From positions 8,280,501-8,344,500 of the forward strand of contig NZ_CP108494.1 in the NCBI RefSeq assembly GCF_041435435.1: a stretch of DNA of 64,000 nt, given 5' to 3'. This stretch comes from Streptomyces sp. NBC_01241 (lineage in GTDB: Bacteria; Actinomycetota; Actinomycetes; Streptomycetales; Streptomycetaceae). The notes below the pieces were generated by a model. The model made no database searches and was not told where the DNA came from. It worked only from the letters and a program-made list of their open reading frames with translations. Position numbers and translations under genes: made by a program. Numbering within the stretch: position 1 is the stretch's first letter; every line of letters starts with the position of its first letter. Below, in pieces: positions 1-8,945 of this stretch.

Positions 1-569
1 CCGGTGACGCCGTTGCCGGTGAGCTTGTCCGCGACGGTCCTCAGCTCCTCCCAGCTCTTGGGATAGTCCTTCTCCGTCAGCCCGGCCTTCTTCCAGAGGC
101 CGGTGTTGATGGCCAGGCCGAGGGTGGAGGTGTCCTTGGGGAGGCAGACCAGCTTCCCGTCGTACGAGAACGAGGTCCGCAGCTGCTGGGAGAAGTCGTC
201 GGCGTCGGATATCCGGTCCCCGTACGGGTACAGCGAGCCGCCCTTCGCGTAGTTCGCGAACTGGTCGGAGTTGACGTAGAAGACGTCCGGCGGCTTGTGC
301 CCGGCGAAGGCCTGGGCAAGCTGCTGGTTCATGTCCTTGGCGACCTCGACGGAGACCGAGTTCCCCGACTTCTTCGTGTACGCGGCGGCGGCGGCCTTGA
401 CCGCCTGGGTCTCGGCGTCCCCCGAGGTGGCGATCAGTACCGTCAGTTTCTGGTTGGCCGACTTGTCCTGCCTCGGCTTCTTGTCGCTGCCGAAGTCGGA
501 CGAGCAGCCGGTGGCGGCCAGGAGCGCCGCGCAGGTGGCGAGGGCGGCGACGGCCGTACGGGTTCCCAT
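1..569 (-). CDS. Extracellular sugar-binding lipoprotein of an ABC transporter (partial, 3' end outside window)
   Basis: Only the first 189 codons are in the window; the gene runs leftward off the edge. The N-terminus MGTRTAVAALATCAALLA is a lipoprotein signal with lipobox LAATGC, so the mature protein would be anchored outside the membrane by Cys. The body matches the family 1 solute-binding fold (QKLTVLIATSGDAETQ near residue 40, then DVFYVNSDQFANYA). These proteins bind mono- or oligosaccharides and deliver them to an MalFG-like permease. The start ATG at 569 has a purine-rich AGGAACTC just upstream. It lies downstream of the lacI-type gene on the same strand, so it may be part of a sugar-uptake locus under that repressor. 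The exact sugar cannot be inferred. Confidence 0.85.
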   Translation of the reverse strand, partial: MGTRTAVAALATCAALLAATGCSSDFGSDKKPRQDKSANQKLTVLIATSGDAETQAVKAAAAAYTKKSGNSVSVEVAKDMNQQLAQAFAGHKPPDVFYVNSDQFANYAKGGSLYPYGDRISDADDFSQQLRTSFSYDGKLVCLPKDTSTLGLAINTGLWKKAGLTEKDYPKSWEELRTVADKLTGNGVT

Positions 570-662
570 GAGTTCCTCCAGGGGGATAAAGGCTTGCGGC
601 TCAGCTGCCCGGAAAGGGCGTGCTGTGAATCGGTGGCCCGTGGAACGGGCGCGGGGGGTGGT

Positions 663-1712
663 TCAGTCGTCCGACGCGGACGTGCTGGCACGCACGACGA
701 GAGACGGTTCGAGCAGGACGCGTTCGGGCGGAGCGCCGGCCTGCGACATCCGGGCCAGCAGAAGCCGGACGCATTCGCGGCCGACGGCCTCCAGCGGCTG
801 GTCGACGGTGGAGAGTCCCGGGGACAGGAGCGCCGCCGTGGGGGAGTCGTCGAAGCCGACCACCGCGACGTCCGTGCCCGGCACGGCCCGTCGCTCGCGC
901 AGCGCCTGGTAGCAGCCCAGCGCGAGCATGTCGCTCGCGGCGATCACCGCCGTCGCACCCGCGTCCAGCAGTGGTCCGGCGGCTGTCTGCGCCGAGGCGA
1001 TGTCATCGACACTCTGCGCCCGCCTGCCACGCACCGGAAGGCCGTGCCGTCGCATGGCGCGCTGCCAGCCCGCGGCGCGGTCGTCGCCGACCCCGGAGCC
1101 GCGCGGCCAGCCGAGGAACGCGATCCTGCGATGCCCCAGGCCCACCAGATGCTCGACCGCGGCGTCCGTGCCCGAGGCGCCGTCGACATCGACCCAGTCG
1201 CCGATCTGCCGGCCGGACCACATCCGGCCGAAGGCCACGAACGGCACACGCCGCTTCTCCAGCCAGGCCTGGCGCTGGTCGCCCCGGTCGGTGCCGCTCA
1301 GCACGAAGCCGTCCACGCTGTGCTGGTCGAGGAGTTCCTCGTACCCGTCGAGGCCCGCACTGCCGGGGGGTGAGGCGAAGAGCAGGATCCGGTAGCCCGC
1401 CTCGTCGGCGGTCTGGGACAGGGCATGCAGGAACCGGTCCATGACCGGGGCCGAGGTGCCGGGGGCGGTGGGACGGATGCCGTAACCGATGAGCTTGCTG
1501 GAGCGGGTGCGCAGGGTCTGCGCCGCTCGATGCGGGCGGTAGCCCAGCTCGTCGATGGTGCGCAGGACTCGGTCCAGGGTCTCCGGGCGCAGTAGTTCGG
1601 GCGAATTGAGGGCGTTCGACACCGTCTGCGGAGACACTCCGGCCCGCTGCGCGACTGTGGCCAGGGTCACCGAAGCGGCCTTGGGCGCGGGGGTGTTGGG
1701 GGAGCGGGGCAT
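663..1712 (-). CDS. LacI-family transcriptional repressor
   Basis: 349 residues, the normal length for the family. The N-terminal helix-turn-helix is at residues 15-40 (TLATVAQRAGVSPQTVSNAL), followed by the hinge and a periplasmic-binding-protein-like effector domain (residues 70-340, with FVLSGTDRGD and VVGFDDSPTAALLSP). Such proteins bind palindromic operators with a central CG and are released by a sugar. It is divergent from the debranching-type glycosidase at 1838 and upstream of the sugar-binding lipoprotein gene. Two copies of one near-palindrome lie in the shared promoter region, which suggests it controls itself and both neighbours. Effector sugar unknown; a glucose or maltose-type ligand would fit the neighbour. 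Confidence 0.93.
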   Translation of the reverse strand: MPRSPNTPAPKAASVTLATVAQRAGVSPQTVSNALNSPELLRPETLDRVLRTIDELGYRPHRAAQTLRTRSSKLIGYGIRPTAPGTSAPVMDRFLHALSQTADEAGYRILLFASPPGSAGLDGYEELLDQHSVDGFVLSGTDRGDQRQAWLEKRRVPFVAFGRMWSGRQIGDWVDVDGASGTDAAVEHLVGLGHRRIAFLGWPRGSGVGDDRAAGWQRAMRRHGLPVRGRRAQSVDDIASAQTAAGPLLDAGATAVIAASDMLALGCYQALRERRAVPGTDVAVVGFDDSPTAALLSPGLSTVDQPLEAVGRECVRLLLARMSQAGAPPERVLLEPSLVVRASTSASDD

Positions 1713-1751
1713 GAGGGTCTCCGGAACCGGGTGTGTGAATGGGCGAGTTCA

Positions 1752-1765
1752 TTGGAGCGTTCCAA
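1752..1765. promoter_or_regulatory. LacI-type operator, copy 1
   Basis: TTGGAGCGTTCCAA is a 14-nt near-palindrome with the central CG typical of LacI-family operators. It lies 39 nt upstream of the lacI-type start (1712). Its reverse complement is identical to copy 2 at 1803-1816. Confidence 0.72.
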
Positions 1766-1802
1766 AACCGTTGTCAACGCCCTGATGTCGTCGTTAGGGT
1801 TC

Positions 1803-1816
1803 TTGGAACGCTCCAA
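1803..1816. promoter_or_regulatory. LacI-type operator, copy 2
   Basis: TTGGAACGCTCCAA is the exact reverse complement of copy 1, with centres 51 nt apart. It lies just before the likely TTG start (1838) of the glycosidase gene, well placed to block that promoter and to permit looping between the two sites. Confidence 0.72.
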
Positions 1817-1837
1817 TGCCTGAGAGGTTCTGCTCTG

Positions 1838-3961
1838 TTGGACACCACTGTCAAGACCCACGACAAAACGAACTCCGAGACGGGGGCAGGTCCGTCGGCC
1901 GAAGGTCTTCAGCCATTCCTGCACGACGCCTGCGTGACGCTGTATGCCCCGAGCTTCGCGATCTCGCGTGCGGACGGACAGCTCGACGGTGCAGCCGACG
2001 GCTTCTACCACGGCGACAGCAGAGCCCTTGCCCGGCTGACCGTCGCGGCGGACAACATCGCGCTCGCCCCGGTGCGTGGAGCCCTGGAGGGAGCGGACCG
2101 GGCGGCCTTCCGCAGTGTGCTGCGCGGTCTAGGCGAGGACACGCCGGACCCGGCGGTCTCCCTGCACCGGCGCCGCCGCGTCACCCCCGGGCACCTGGAG
2201 GAGACCCTCGAAGTCGCCAACGCCGGGCGGCAGCACGTCCGGGTCCGGCTGATCGTCACCGCCGGGACGGACCTGGCCCCGATCGAGCGCGTCAAGTCCG
2301 GACATGCGCTGAGCCCGGTCACCGCCACCCCTGCCGGGGGCGGACTCGGCTGGTCCCGGGACACCTTCGCCGTACGCCTCACCAGTTCCCCGGAGCCGGC
2401 GGCCGTGGACCCGGCCGCGGGACGGCTGGAGTACGAGATCGAACTCGCCCCCGGCGCGTCATGGACCGCGGTACTGCACTGCGACGCGACACACGAGGAC
2501 GGCGACCAGTTCCCCGCGCCTCCAGCGAACAGCGTGCCCTGGCGCACGCCGCGACTGCGCAGCGCCGACCGGCGCTTCGACCACTGGCTGAGCCAGTCCG
2601 CGGCCGATCTCGACCGGCTGCGGCTGACCGACCCGGAGCAGCCCGCCGACCAGTTCCTGGCCGCCGGGGCCCCGTGGTTCCTCACTCTCTTCGGCCGCGA
2701 CTCCCTGTGGGCGGCCCGCATGCTGCTGCCACTGGGCACCGATCTCGCCGCCGGTACGCTGCGCACCCTGGCCCGCAGGCAGGGCACGAAGTCCGACCAG
2801 GACACCGAGGAGCAACCGGGCAAGATCCTGCACGAAGTGCGCCGCGCCACCCAGGACTTCAACGAGAACTTCTCCCTGCCGCCCTGCTACTACGGCACGG
2901 TCGACGCCACCCCGCTCTGGATCACCCTGCTGCACGACTCCTGGCGCTGGGGCCTCGCACCCGAACAGGTCGAACAGCTCCTGCCGCACGCCGAGTCCGC
3001 CCTCGCCTGGATGCGCGACCACGGCGACGCGGACGGGGACGGCTTCCTGAAGTACATCGACCGCACCGGCCGGGGCCTGGCCAACCAGGGCTGGAAGGAC
3101 TCGGGCGACTCCATCCGCTATCGCGACGGAGGCATCGCTTCCTCCCCGATCGCGCTCTGCGAGGTCCAGGCGTACGCGTACGAGGCGGCCCGGGGCGGCG
3201 CGGACCTGCTGCGCGCCTTCGGCCGCCCCGGCGCCGACCGGTGGGAGGAGTGGGCCGAGCGGCTCCGCGACCGTTTCCGCAGCCACTTCTGGGTGGAGGA
3301 CGAGCGGGGACCGTACCCGGCCGTGGCGCTCGACGGGGACAAGAAGCCGGTGGACTCGGTCACCTCGGGCTTCGGCCACCTGCTGGGCACCGGCCTGCTC
3401 GACCACGAGGAGAGCGCCCTGCTGGCCGCCAGGCTCAGCGGGCCCGACCTCGACTCGGGACATGGTCTGCGGACCCTGAGCAGTGACCACGTGGCCTACA
3501 ACCCGTACGGCTACCACATCGGTTCCATCTGGCCGCACGACACGGCCGTCGCCGTGCACGGCCTGGCCAGGGCCGGGTTCCCGGAAGCGGCCGCGTCCCT
3601 GTCCGAGGGGCTGCTGAGCGCATCGACGGCCTTCGACAACAGGCTTCCCGAACTCTTCGCCGGTCATGGAGCGGTGACCGACGCCCGGCCCTCGCCCTAT
3701 CCCGCGTCCTGCCGTCCGCAGGCCTGGGCGGCGGCCTCGTCCGTCATGATCCTCCAGTCCGTGCTGGGACTCTCCGCCGATGTCCCCGGCGGGACGCTCA
3801 CGGTCGCGCCCGGGTTCGCGGAGGCATACCGTCCGCTGAAGGTCGAGGGGCTCGACATCGCGGGCGGGCGACTGGACATCTCCGTCGACGCCGACGGTAC
3901 GGCGCACGTCGAGGCGCCGAAGGGCCTGGAGGTGAGGAGGCAGCACCTGAAACCCCGCTGA
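1838..3961 (+). CDS. Glycogen-debranching-type / amylo-alpha-1,6-glucosidase family glycosidase
   Basis: About 707 residues from a TTG start at 1838. I chose this start because GAGAGG lies 10 nt upstream and because a GTG/ATG reading from 1739 would run through both operators. The N-terminal glycogen-debranching N_bis domain (about residues 25-215, LYAPSFAISRADGQLDGAADG) is followed by an (alpha/alpha)6 barrel (about 235-650) with PWFLTLFGRDSLWAARM, GWKDSGDSIRY and YHIGSIWPHDTA, typical of the GH15/GH63-like clan that includes trehalase-like and mannosylglycerate hydrolases. No signal peptide is visible, so it probably acts in the cytosol on short oligosaccharides taken up by the adjacent ABC system. 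The exact substrate is uncertain. Expression is probably repressed by the divergent LacI protein. Confidence 0.85.
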   Translation: MDTTVKTHDKTNSETGAGPSAEGLQPFLHDACVTLYAPSFAISRADGQLDGAADGFYHGDSRALARLTVAADNIALAPVRGALEGADRAAFRSVLRGLGEDTPDPAVSLHRRRRVTPGHLEETLEVANAGRQHVRVRLIVTAGTDLAPIERVKSGHALSPVTATPAGGGLGWSRDTFAVRLTSSPEPAAVDPAAGRLEYEIELAPGASWTAVLHCDATHEDGDQFPAPPANSVPWRTPRLRSADRRFDHWLSQSAADLDRLRLTDPEQPADQFLAAGAPWFLTLFGRDSLWAARMLLPLGTDLAAGTLRTLARRQGTKSDQDTEEQPGKILHEVRRATQDFNENFSLPPCYYGTVDATPLWITLLHDSWRWGLAPEQVEQLLPHAESALAWMRDHGDADGDGFLKYIDRTGRGLANQGWKDSGDSIRYRDGGIASSPIALCEVQAYAYEAARGGADLLRAFGRPGADRWEEWAERLRDRFRSHFWVEDERGPYPAVALDGDKKPVDSVTSGFGHLLGTGLLDHEESALLAARLSGPDLDSGHGLRTLSSDHVAYNPYGYHIGSIWPHDTAVAVHGLARAGFPEAAASLSEGLLSASTAFDNRLPELFAGHGAVTDARPSPYPASCRPQAWAAASSVMILQSVLGLSADVPGGTLTVAPGFAEAYRPLKVEGLDIAGGRLDISVDADGTAHVEAPKGLEVRRQHLKPR

Positions 3962-4098
3962 CGCGAGCCGACGCGCCCGCTCTGCAGCACGACCCCGTGG
4001 GCCGGGGCGAGGATTTTCCTCAACCCGGACAGCCGACGCGGACCTCCGGGAGAGCGGTGACGAAGGCGTACGACAGCCCGGCACCAGCGGCTCGGCTC

Positions 4099-4118
4099 CC
4101 GCCCCCGCGCGGGGGCGG
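4099..4118. terminator. Perfect 20-nt GC palindrome, candidate bidirectional terminator
   Basis: CCGCCCCCGCGCGGGGGCGG is its own reverse complement. It sits between the convergent glycosidase gene (ends 3961) and the AI-2E family gene (ends 4175). There is no U-tract, as is common for Streptomyces terminators. Confidence 0.5.
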
Positions 4119-4174
4119 AAGCGGAGGCCGGTGCCTCGCTTACACCCCGACGCACCCGTCCCCGTGCGCGCCGC

Positions 4175-5395
4175 TCACTCCTTCGCGCGCGTGGACTCGT
4201 CTGCCGGGCTCAGCGCCTGACGGACCGACCAGAGGACCGACACGAGGGGTACCGCCACCACCGCTCCGAGCACTCCGGCCGCGATGGCGCCGCCGATCAC
4301 CGAGAGCGCGACCACGACCGGGTGCAGGCGGACGGCCCAGCCCATCACGAGCGGGTGCAGCAGATGGCCCTCGATCTGGCCGATGACCACGATCAGTACG
4401 AGGACGACGGCCGCCACGATCGGGCCCTTCGCCGCCAGAGCCACCACGGCCGCGACCGCGAGAGCGATCGGTGAGCCGATCAACGGAATGAAGGCGGCGA
4501 AGAACTCCAGCAGGGCCAGAGGCAGGGCCAGCGGCACTCCGAGTGCGAACAGGGCCAGTCCTACGAGTGCGGCGTTGGTCCCCGCCACCAGAATGATGCC
4601 GTGGGTGTACCCGGTGAACGTACGCCAGGCGGCCCGGCCCGCGACCGCCACCCGGGCCCGGGCCGTCTGCGGGAGCTGATCGCAGAACCAGTCCCACTGC
4701 CGGTCGCCCGAGTGAATGAAGAAGACCGAGCAGAACAACGCCAGAACGAACACCGTCACCACCTCGACCAGCCGGCCCACACCGCTGACGGCCGTGCTGA
4801 TGAGGGCGGAGCGATGGCTGGACAGGAACTGCCCGATCCGGGACTGGAGGTCGCCGAGCGTCTTCGGATTCAGCCGGAACGGCGGCCCCTCCAGCCAGTG
4901 TTCGATCCTGCCGAGACCGTTACTGAACTCCCTTTCCAACCCGGCGCGTTCTCCGGCGACGACCTCGCCGACGAGCGTCAGCACACCGAGGACGAGGACG
5001 ATACTGCCGAGCAGCGCCACGGCGACGGCGAGCGCCCGCGGCATCGGACGGGCCAGGAGATCCGCGATCGGGCGCAGCACCGCGGTCACGACCAGGCCGA
5101 GAAAGACGGCTGCCGCCACTTCGTGGAACCGCCCCAGCGCCGAGAAGGCCGCGTATACGACGGCTCCCACCACGAGGATCCGCCAGGCGTATGCGGCGGC
5201 CGTCTGGAATGTGGGGTTCACGCGTGGCGTGTACCGCGGGCCGGGCGGCGCCTGTCGCGCGCCCGGGTCCAGGGCCGCGGGGCCGGCCATGCCGCGCAGC
5301 GCCCGGCGTGACGCGGCGCGGATCCGGTGCCGTCGTCCTCCGGACGGTACGCCGGGGTCCGTGTTGTCGGGCTGCGGATGCGAGGGCCTGGGCAT
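4175..5395 (-). CDS. AI-2E family transporter (PerM/UPF0118 type membrane protein)
   Basis: 406 residues. A basic, Pro-rich N-terminal 60 residues precedes a hydrophobic core with about eight membrane segments (AWRILVVGAVVYAAFSAL near 70, VAVALLGSIVLVLGVLTLV, VVTVFVLALFCSVFFIHSG, then a cluster near the C-terminus with FFAAFIPLIGSPIALAVAA). The motif FIPLIGSPIAL and the GQIEGHLLHPLVMG segment are typical of the AI-2E exporter family. Despite the name, members are mostly uncharacterised exporters or Na+/H+ antiporters. Several in-frame starts lie in the N-terminal extension; the ATG at 5395 is kept but a later start is possible. It is convergent with the glycosidase and appears to be a single-gene unit. 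Confidence 0.85.
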   Translation of the reverse strand: MPRPSHPQPDNTDPGVPSGGRRHRIRAASRRALRGMAGPAALDPGARQAPPGPRYTPRVNPTFQTAAAYAWRILVVGAVVYAAFSALGRFHEVAAAVFLGLVVTAVLRPIADLLARPMPRALAVAVALLGSIVLVLGVLTLVGEVVAGERAGLEREFSNGLGRIEHWLEGPPFRLNPKTLGDLQSRIGQFLSSHRSALISTAVSGVGRLVEVVTVFVLALFCSVFFIHSGDRQWDWFCDQLPQTARARVAVAGRAAWRTFTGYTHGIILVAGTNAALVGLALFALGVPLALPLALLEFFAAFIPLIGSPIALAVAAVVALAAKGPIVAAVVLVLIVVIGQIEGHLLHPLVMGWAVRLHPVVVALSVIGGAIAAGVLGAVVAVPLVSVLWSVRQALSPADESTRAKE

Positions 5396-5675
5396 TCCCT
5401 GCTGGTATCAGGAGGGGCCGCGTCGTTCCGGGCTCCTGCGGCGACATGCGCGGGAAGGTCACCCCGACGGGGGGACGAAGATGCAGTGGCCCGAGGGTCC
5501 CACTGCCGACCCGGAACGGGCGTGCGAGCGGTACGACTCCGATATCCGGGCAGTACGCGGGGACTTGCGGCGGTGGCACGGGCAGATCCCCCGCATCGGA
5601 TATCCGGCAGCGGACCGGGAGTCCCGCAGCCAGGAGCCCGCACAGGGGCGGCTGCGGACGCTGCTGACGCGGCCG

Positions 5676-7052
5676 CTACCGGTCGCCGACGGGAATCCGT
5701 ACGACGATCCGAGCGCCTGGCTGGTTGGTCTCGATGTGGGCGCTGCCATGGTGGGCGGTGACGATGTCGCGGACGATGGCCAGCCCCAGGCCGCTGCCGC
5801 CCGTGTCCCGTGCGCGCGCTTGGTCGAGTCGGGTGAAGCGCTCGAAGACGCGTTGCCGGTCGGCGGCAGGGATGCCGGGCCCGTCGTCGGCCACGATCAG
5901 GTTTGCGATGCCGTCCAGGACGTAGAGGCGGATGTCGATGCGGGTGGCGGCATGGCGCAGGGCGTTGTCCAGCAGATTCCGCACCACGCGCGCGAGGGCA
6001 TCCCTGTCACCGTGGACGCGCGCGGCGCTGACGGCATGCTGGTCGATGACGAGAGACGTGCGCTGGCGGGCCTCGCCCACCTCGGTGAAGACGATCTCGT
6101 CCAGGTCGACCGGGCGTTTACGCAGGCGTGGACGGGCATCGAGGCGGGCCAGCTGTACAAGGTCGTCGACGAGCCGGGAAAGCCGTTCGGTCTCTGCGAG
6201 CAGGGCGGGGGCGAGCGATCGCCAGTCCGCGGTGTCGGGATGGCTGACCGCGACCTCCAGACGGGTGTGCAACGTGCTCAGGGGGCTGCGCAGTTCGTGG
6301 GCGGCGTCGGCAACGAATCCGCGCTGCCGCCGAGTCGTGGCCTCCAGGCGGGCAAGCAGGTCGTTCAAGGTCTTCGCGAGCCGGCCCAGAGCATCCTCGG
6401 CGGGGGGCACGTCGAGTCGGCGCCCCAGGTCCGAGGCGGTGATCTCGGCGGTCTGGGCCCGCAGGGAGTCCACCGGGCGCAGCGCGCGTCCCGTGAGCAG
6501 CCATACGATGCCGGTGAGCAGGGCCACGGTCGACGGCACGGTGGTGGCGAGGCCGAACGTCAGCTTGGCCAGGCCGTGGTCGATGTCTTCCGTGGACATG
6601 GCGACGTACACGGTCATCGGGTCGTGACGGGTACCGGCCGGAACGGCCACAGCACGCCAGGCACTGTCATCGCCCACGGTGAGGTCCTGGACGGTGCGGG
6701 CGTGCGGGATACCGGATCCGCTCGGTGGAAAGTCGAACAACCGGGGTCTGCTGCGCAGATTCGCCGAGCTGGCCTGCACTGCTCCTTTGGCGTCGACCAC
6801 TTGGACAGCGGCTTCGCCGTGGAAGGTGTGGTGCAGTACCGCGTCGCGCGGTTCGGCCTGGAGGGTTGCTGCGACGACCTGGGCGTCCTGCAGGGCGGTC
6901 TGGTCGAGCTCGTTGATGAGAGTCGCATGCAGCCACAGAACGAGCAGCACAGCGGCACCGGCCAGTCCGAACACGATCATGAGGGCAGCCGCAACGGTCA
7001 GCCGCAGCCGCAGCGACCGGCGGGACCACCACGCCCGGATGTCGACGCGCAT
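5676..7052 (-). CDS. Sensor histidine kinase (OmpR/EnvZ-class partner)
   Basis: 458 residues. TM1 is at about 16-42, an extracytoplasmic domain at 43-168, and TM2 at about 169-188, followed by a HAMP linker (GRALRPVDSLRAQTAEI). The HisKA domain carries the phospho-accepting His252 in AAHELRSPLST. The ATPase domain has the N box near NLLDNALRHA and G boxes DDGPGIPAADR and GGSGLGLAIVRDIV. All catalytic motifs are present. The gene follows the response regulator by 12 nt on the same strand, so the two form an operon. The signal is not evident from the sensor domain. Confidence 0.94.
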   Translation of the reverse strand: MRVDIRAWWSRRSLRLRLTVAAALMIVFGLAGAAVLLVLWLHATLINELDQTALQDAQVVAATLQAEPRDAVLHHTFHGEAAVQVVDAKGAVQASSANLRSRPRLFDFPPSGSGIPHARTVQDLTVGDDSAWRAVAVPAGTRHDPMTVYVAMSTEDIDHGLAKLTFGLATTVPSTVALLTGIVWLLTGRALRPVDSLRAQTAEITASDLGRRLDVPPAEDALGRLAKTLNDLLARLEATTRRQRGFVADAAHELRSPLSTLHTRLEVAVSHPDTADWRSLAPALLAETERLSRLVDDLVQLARLDARPRLRKRPVDLDEIVFTEVGEARQRTSLVIDQHAVSAARVHGDRDALARVVRNLLDNALRHAATRIDIRLYVLDGIANLIVADDGPGIPAADRQRVFERFTRLDQARARDTGGSGLGLAIVRDIVTAHHGSAHIETNQPGARIVVRIPVGDR

Positions 7053-7064
7053 CCGCTACCCTCC

Positions 7065-7733
7065 TCAGCTCCGGAGCCGGTACCCCGCTCCACGGACGGT
7101 CTCGATGGTCCGACGGTCGAACGGGGCGTCGATTTTGCGGCGCAGGTAACCGACGTAGACCTCCACGATGTTGGTGTCGCCGTCGAAGTTCTCGTCCCAC
7201 ACGTGCGTGAGGATCTCCGTCTTGCTGACCACTTGGCCGGCACGCCGGAGCAGGAATTCCAGGAGGGTGAACTCCCGTGCGGTCAGCTCGATCTCATGGT
7301 TCCCCCGACGGCACCGCCGACGCGCGGGGTCCAGGGTCAGGTCGTTGGCGGCGAGCACCGCGGGCCGGGGCGGTGCTCCTCGGCGCAGGAGCGCCCGCAG
7401 ATGGGCCACGAGTACCACGTACGAGAACGGCTTGCTCAGGTAGTCGTCGGCGCCGAGGTCCAGGGCGTCCGCCTCGTCGTACTCTCCGTCCTTCGCCGTG
7501 AGCATCAGCACAGGGGTCCACACGTTCGCTGCCCGCATCCGCTTGAGGACCTCGTACCCCGACAGGCCGGGCAGCATGATGTCCAGCACGATGACGTCGT
7601 GCGGCTCGTGCAGGGCCCGCCAGAGTCCGTCCACACCGTCATACGCGGCTTCGACGACGAAGCCCTCCGAGGCGAGTCCGTCGGCGATCGCCGCCGCAAG
7701 TCCACGTTCGTCCTCGATGATCAGCATCCGCAT
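7065..7733 (-). CDS. OmpR/PhoB-family response regulator
   Basis: 222 residues from the ATG at 7733, chosen because GAAGAGG lies 5 nt upstream; an ATG six codons earlier (7751) lacks such a site. The receiver domain (1-115) has the acidic pair ED at 8-9, phospho-accepting Asp51 in VIVLDIMLPG and the conserved Lys in LSKPF. The winged-helix domain (125-222) includes ELTAREFTLLEFLL and VEVYVGYLRRKID. It is the first gene of a two-gene operon with the histidine kinase at 5676-7052. Targets are not evident, though the divergent small gene at 7871 shares the upstream region. Confidence 0.95.
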   Translation of the reverse strand: MRMLIIEDERGLAAAIADGLASEGFVVEAAYDGVDGLWRALHEPHDVIVLDIMLPGLSGYEVLKRMRAANVWTPVLMLTAKDGEYDEADALDLGADDYLSKPFSYVVLVAHLRALLRRGAPPRPAVLAANDLTLDPARRRCRRGNHEIELTAREFTLLEFLLRRAGQVVSKTEILTHVWDENFDGDTNIVEVYVGYLRRKIDAPFDRRTIETVRGAGYRLRS

Positions 7734-7870
7734 GGCAGCCTCTTCATCCACCCTAGTGCCGCACCTACGGACTGTCCCCTGAGAAGCCGCTGAGGGCGTG
7801 GCGGACTCTCAGCCTCCTCTCAGTGCCCGCGTCACACGCTGGAGGCCTCGAACAGGTGAGGAGAGGAACA

Positions 7871-8101
7871 ATGACAGACAGTCGAGACAGGCGTCGGGAC
7901 GAGGTCCGGCGAGGCGGGCGTGAGGCCCGCGGGACCGACACGGCGCGAGAGCGGGCGCCGCGTGGTGACGAGCGGGAGCGCAGGGACAGAAGGCCGGATG
8001 AGCGCAGGAGGCCCGCAGGCGACCGGGAGAGCCACATCGAGGAGGCGCGTGAGCGCCTGATCCGCACTTCCCGACCCGCCGACCGCCCCGTCGGCGGGTA
8101 G
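7871..8101 (+). CDS. Small highly charged Arg-rich hypothetical protein
   Basis: 76 residues from an ATG at 7871 preceded by GAGGAGAGG. The composition is extreme: nearly every third residue is Arg, with Asp and Glu close behind, and almost no hydrophobics until the C-terminal SHIEEARERLIRTSR helix. It resembles disordered small proteins common in Streptomyces. It is divergent from the response regulator and ends 30 nt before a long hairpin. Support is the good ribosome binding site, the intergenic position and the terminator behind it; there is no family match I recognise, and a non-coding transcript is the alternative. Confidence 0.45.
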   Translation: MTDSRDRRRDEVRRGGREARGTDTARERAPRGDERERRDRRPDERRRPAGDRESHIEEARERLIRTSRPADRPVGG

Positions 8102-8131
8102 GAGCCGGAGCCGCCGACTGCTCTTTGGCAG

Positions 8132-8185
8132 TGACTGCGTACATCGGCCGGTCGGGTCAACCCGACCGGCCGACGTACGCAGTCA
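8132..8185. terminator. Long inverted repeat, bidirectional terminator
   Basis: Two 26-nt arms (8132-8157 and 8160-8185) pair with a single mismatch around a 2-nt centre. It lies between the convergent small gene (ends 8101) and the BPL_N gene (ends 8243), the expected place for a two-way terminator. Confidence 0.75.
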
Positions 8186-8242
8186 GCGGCGGCGGACGCA
8201 GCGCCGTCGTCGAATCGAGACGTGTCGGCGCGGGCACCGTAG

Positions 8243-8923
8243 TCATTTCTCCATCACCGCATGCACGAGGTCCAGTGCGAGGTCCCGGGTGTGGTGGACC
8301 GGGAGGCGGTTGTCGGTGTACCAGTCGTCGCCGGCCTCCGGGTGCGGTCCGGTGACCCCCACGCGGCCGGCGCCGAACCGGGTTACGACCGCGGCGGGCG
8401 CGCCGTTGGTGTAGGTGGCCAGGACGGTCGCGTCCGCGTCCGCATCGAGCGCGAAGTACGGTCCGTCCTGGAAGAAGACGGTGCGGGGCCGTCCGCGCCA
8501 CATCACCCCGACCAGCGTGTTGCCGGTGTCGTGGACTGTGCACCCCGGTGAGCGGATGTACTGGTCGGTGTCGCCGGGCAGCAGCGCGAATCCCGGGGTG
8601 GCCCCTGCCAGATAGGCGCCCAGGCAGAAGCCCAGGTAGCGTCCGCCGCCATGGACGAAGTCACGGATCGCGTCACGTTGCCGCCTCAGTTTCCGGTAGG
8701 CGGGCCGGAGTGACATGCCACCCGGCTGGGCATAGACAAGGGCCCCGGCCAGCGCCCCGGCCGACAACTTCAGGGCCTCGCGCGGACCGGTGAAGCGCAC
8801 GTCCAGGTCCCACGGGCCGGCGGCGAGCAGGTCCGCGACCGCCTCCGGGCAACCGGGCAGCGATGCCGGTCCGCGGTAGACGAGTGCGAGTGGGCGGGGC
8901 CCCGGCTTCCCGGCCTGAATCAT
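8243..8923 (-). CDS. BPL_N domain protein (class I glutamine-amidotransferase-like)
   Basis: 226 residues. The fold is the one found at the N-terminus of eukaryotic biotin protein ligase, related to class I glutamine amidotransferases: LALVYRGPA at the start, GALVYAQPGG near 60-69, and a nucleophile elbow YLGFCLGAYLAG with Cys100. A conserved GRVGVTGPHPEA segment near 195 supplies the His-Pro usually paired with the Cys. It starts 23 nt downstream of the giant NRPS-like gene and is probably its operon partner. Its reaction is unknown; release, trimming or amidation of the NRPS product are possibilities, all inferred only from adjacency. Confidence 0.8.
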   Translation of the reverse strand: MIQAGKPGPRPLALVYRGPASLPGCPEAVADLLAAGPWDLDVRFTGPREALKLSAGALAGALVYAQPGGMSLRPAYRKLRRQRDAIRDFVHGGGRYLGFCLGAYLAGATPGFALLPGDTDQYIRSPGCTVHDTGNTLVGVMWRGRPRTVFFQDGPYFALDADADATVLATYTNGAPAAVVTRFGAGRVGVTGPHPEAGDDWYTDNRLPVHHTRDLALDLVHAVMEK

Positions 8924-8945
8924 GGCTGCCTCCTCACCACCAGTG

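Noticed and set aside
5396..5675. Small gene starting at ATG 5481 ahead of the histidine kinase
   Set aside because: The frame (MQWPEGPTADPERACERYD) runs straight into antisense of the kinase gene with no stop, so it cannot be separated from GC-bias noise.
4716..7793. 1025-codon open frame on the + strand
   Set aside because: It runs antisense through the AI-2E gene, the histidine kinase and the regulator. Its translation is low-complexity Arg/Gly/Asp-rich text with no fold, an effect of third-position GC bias.
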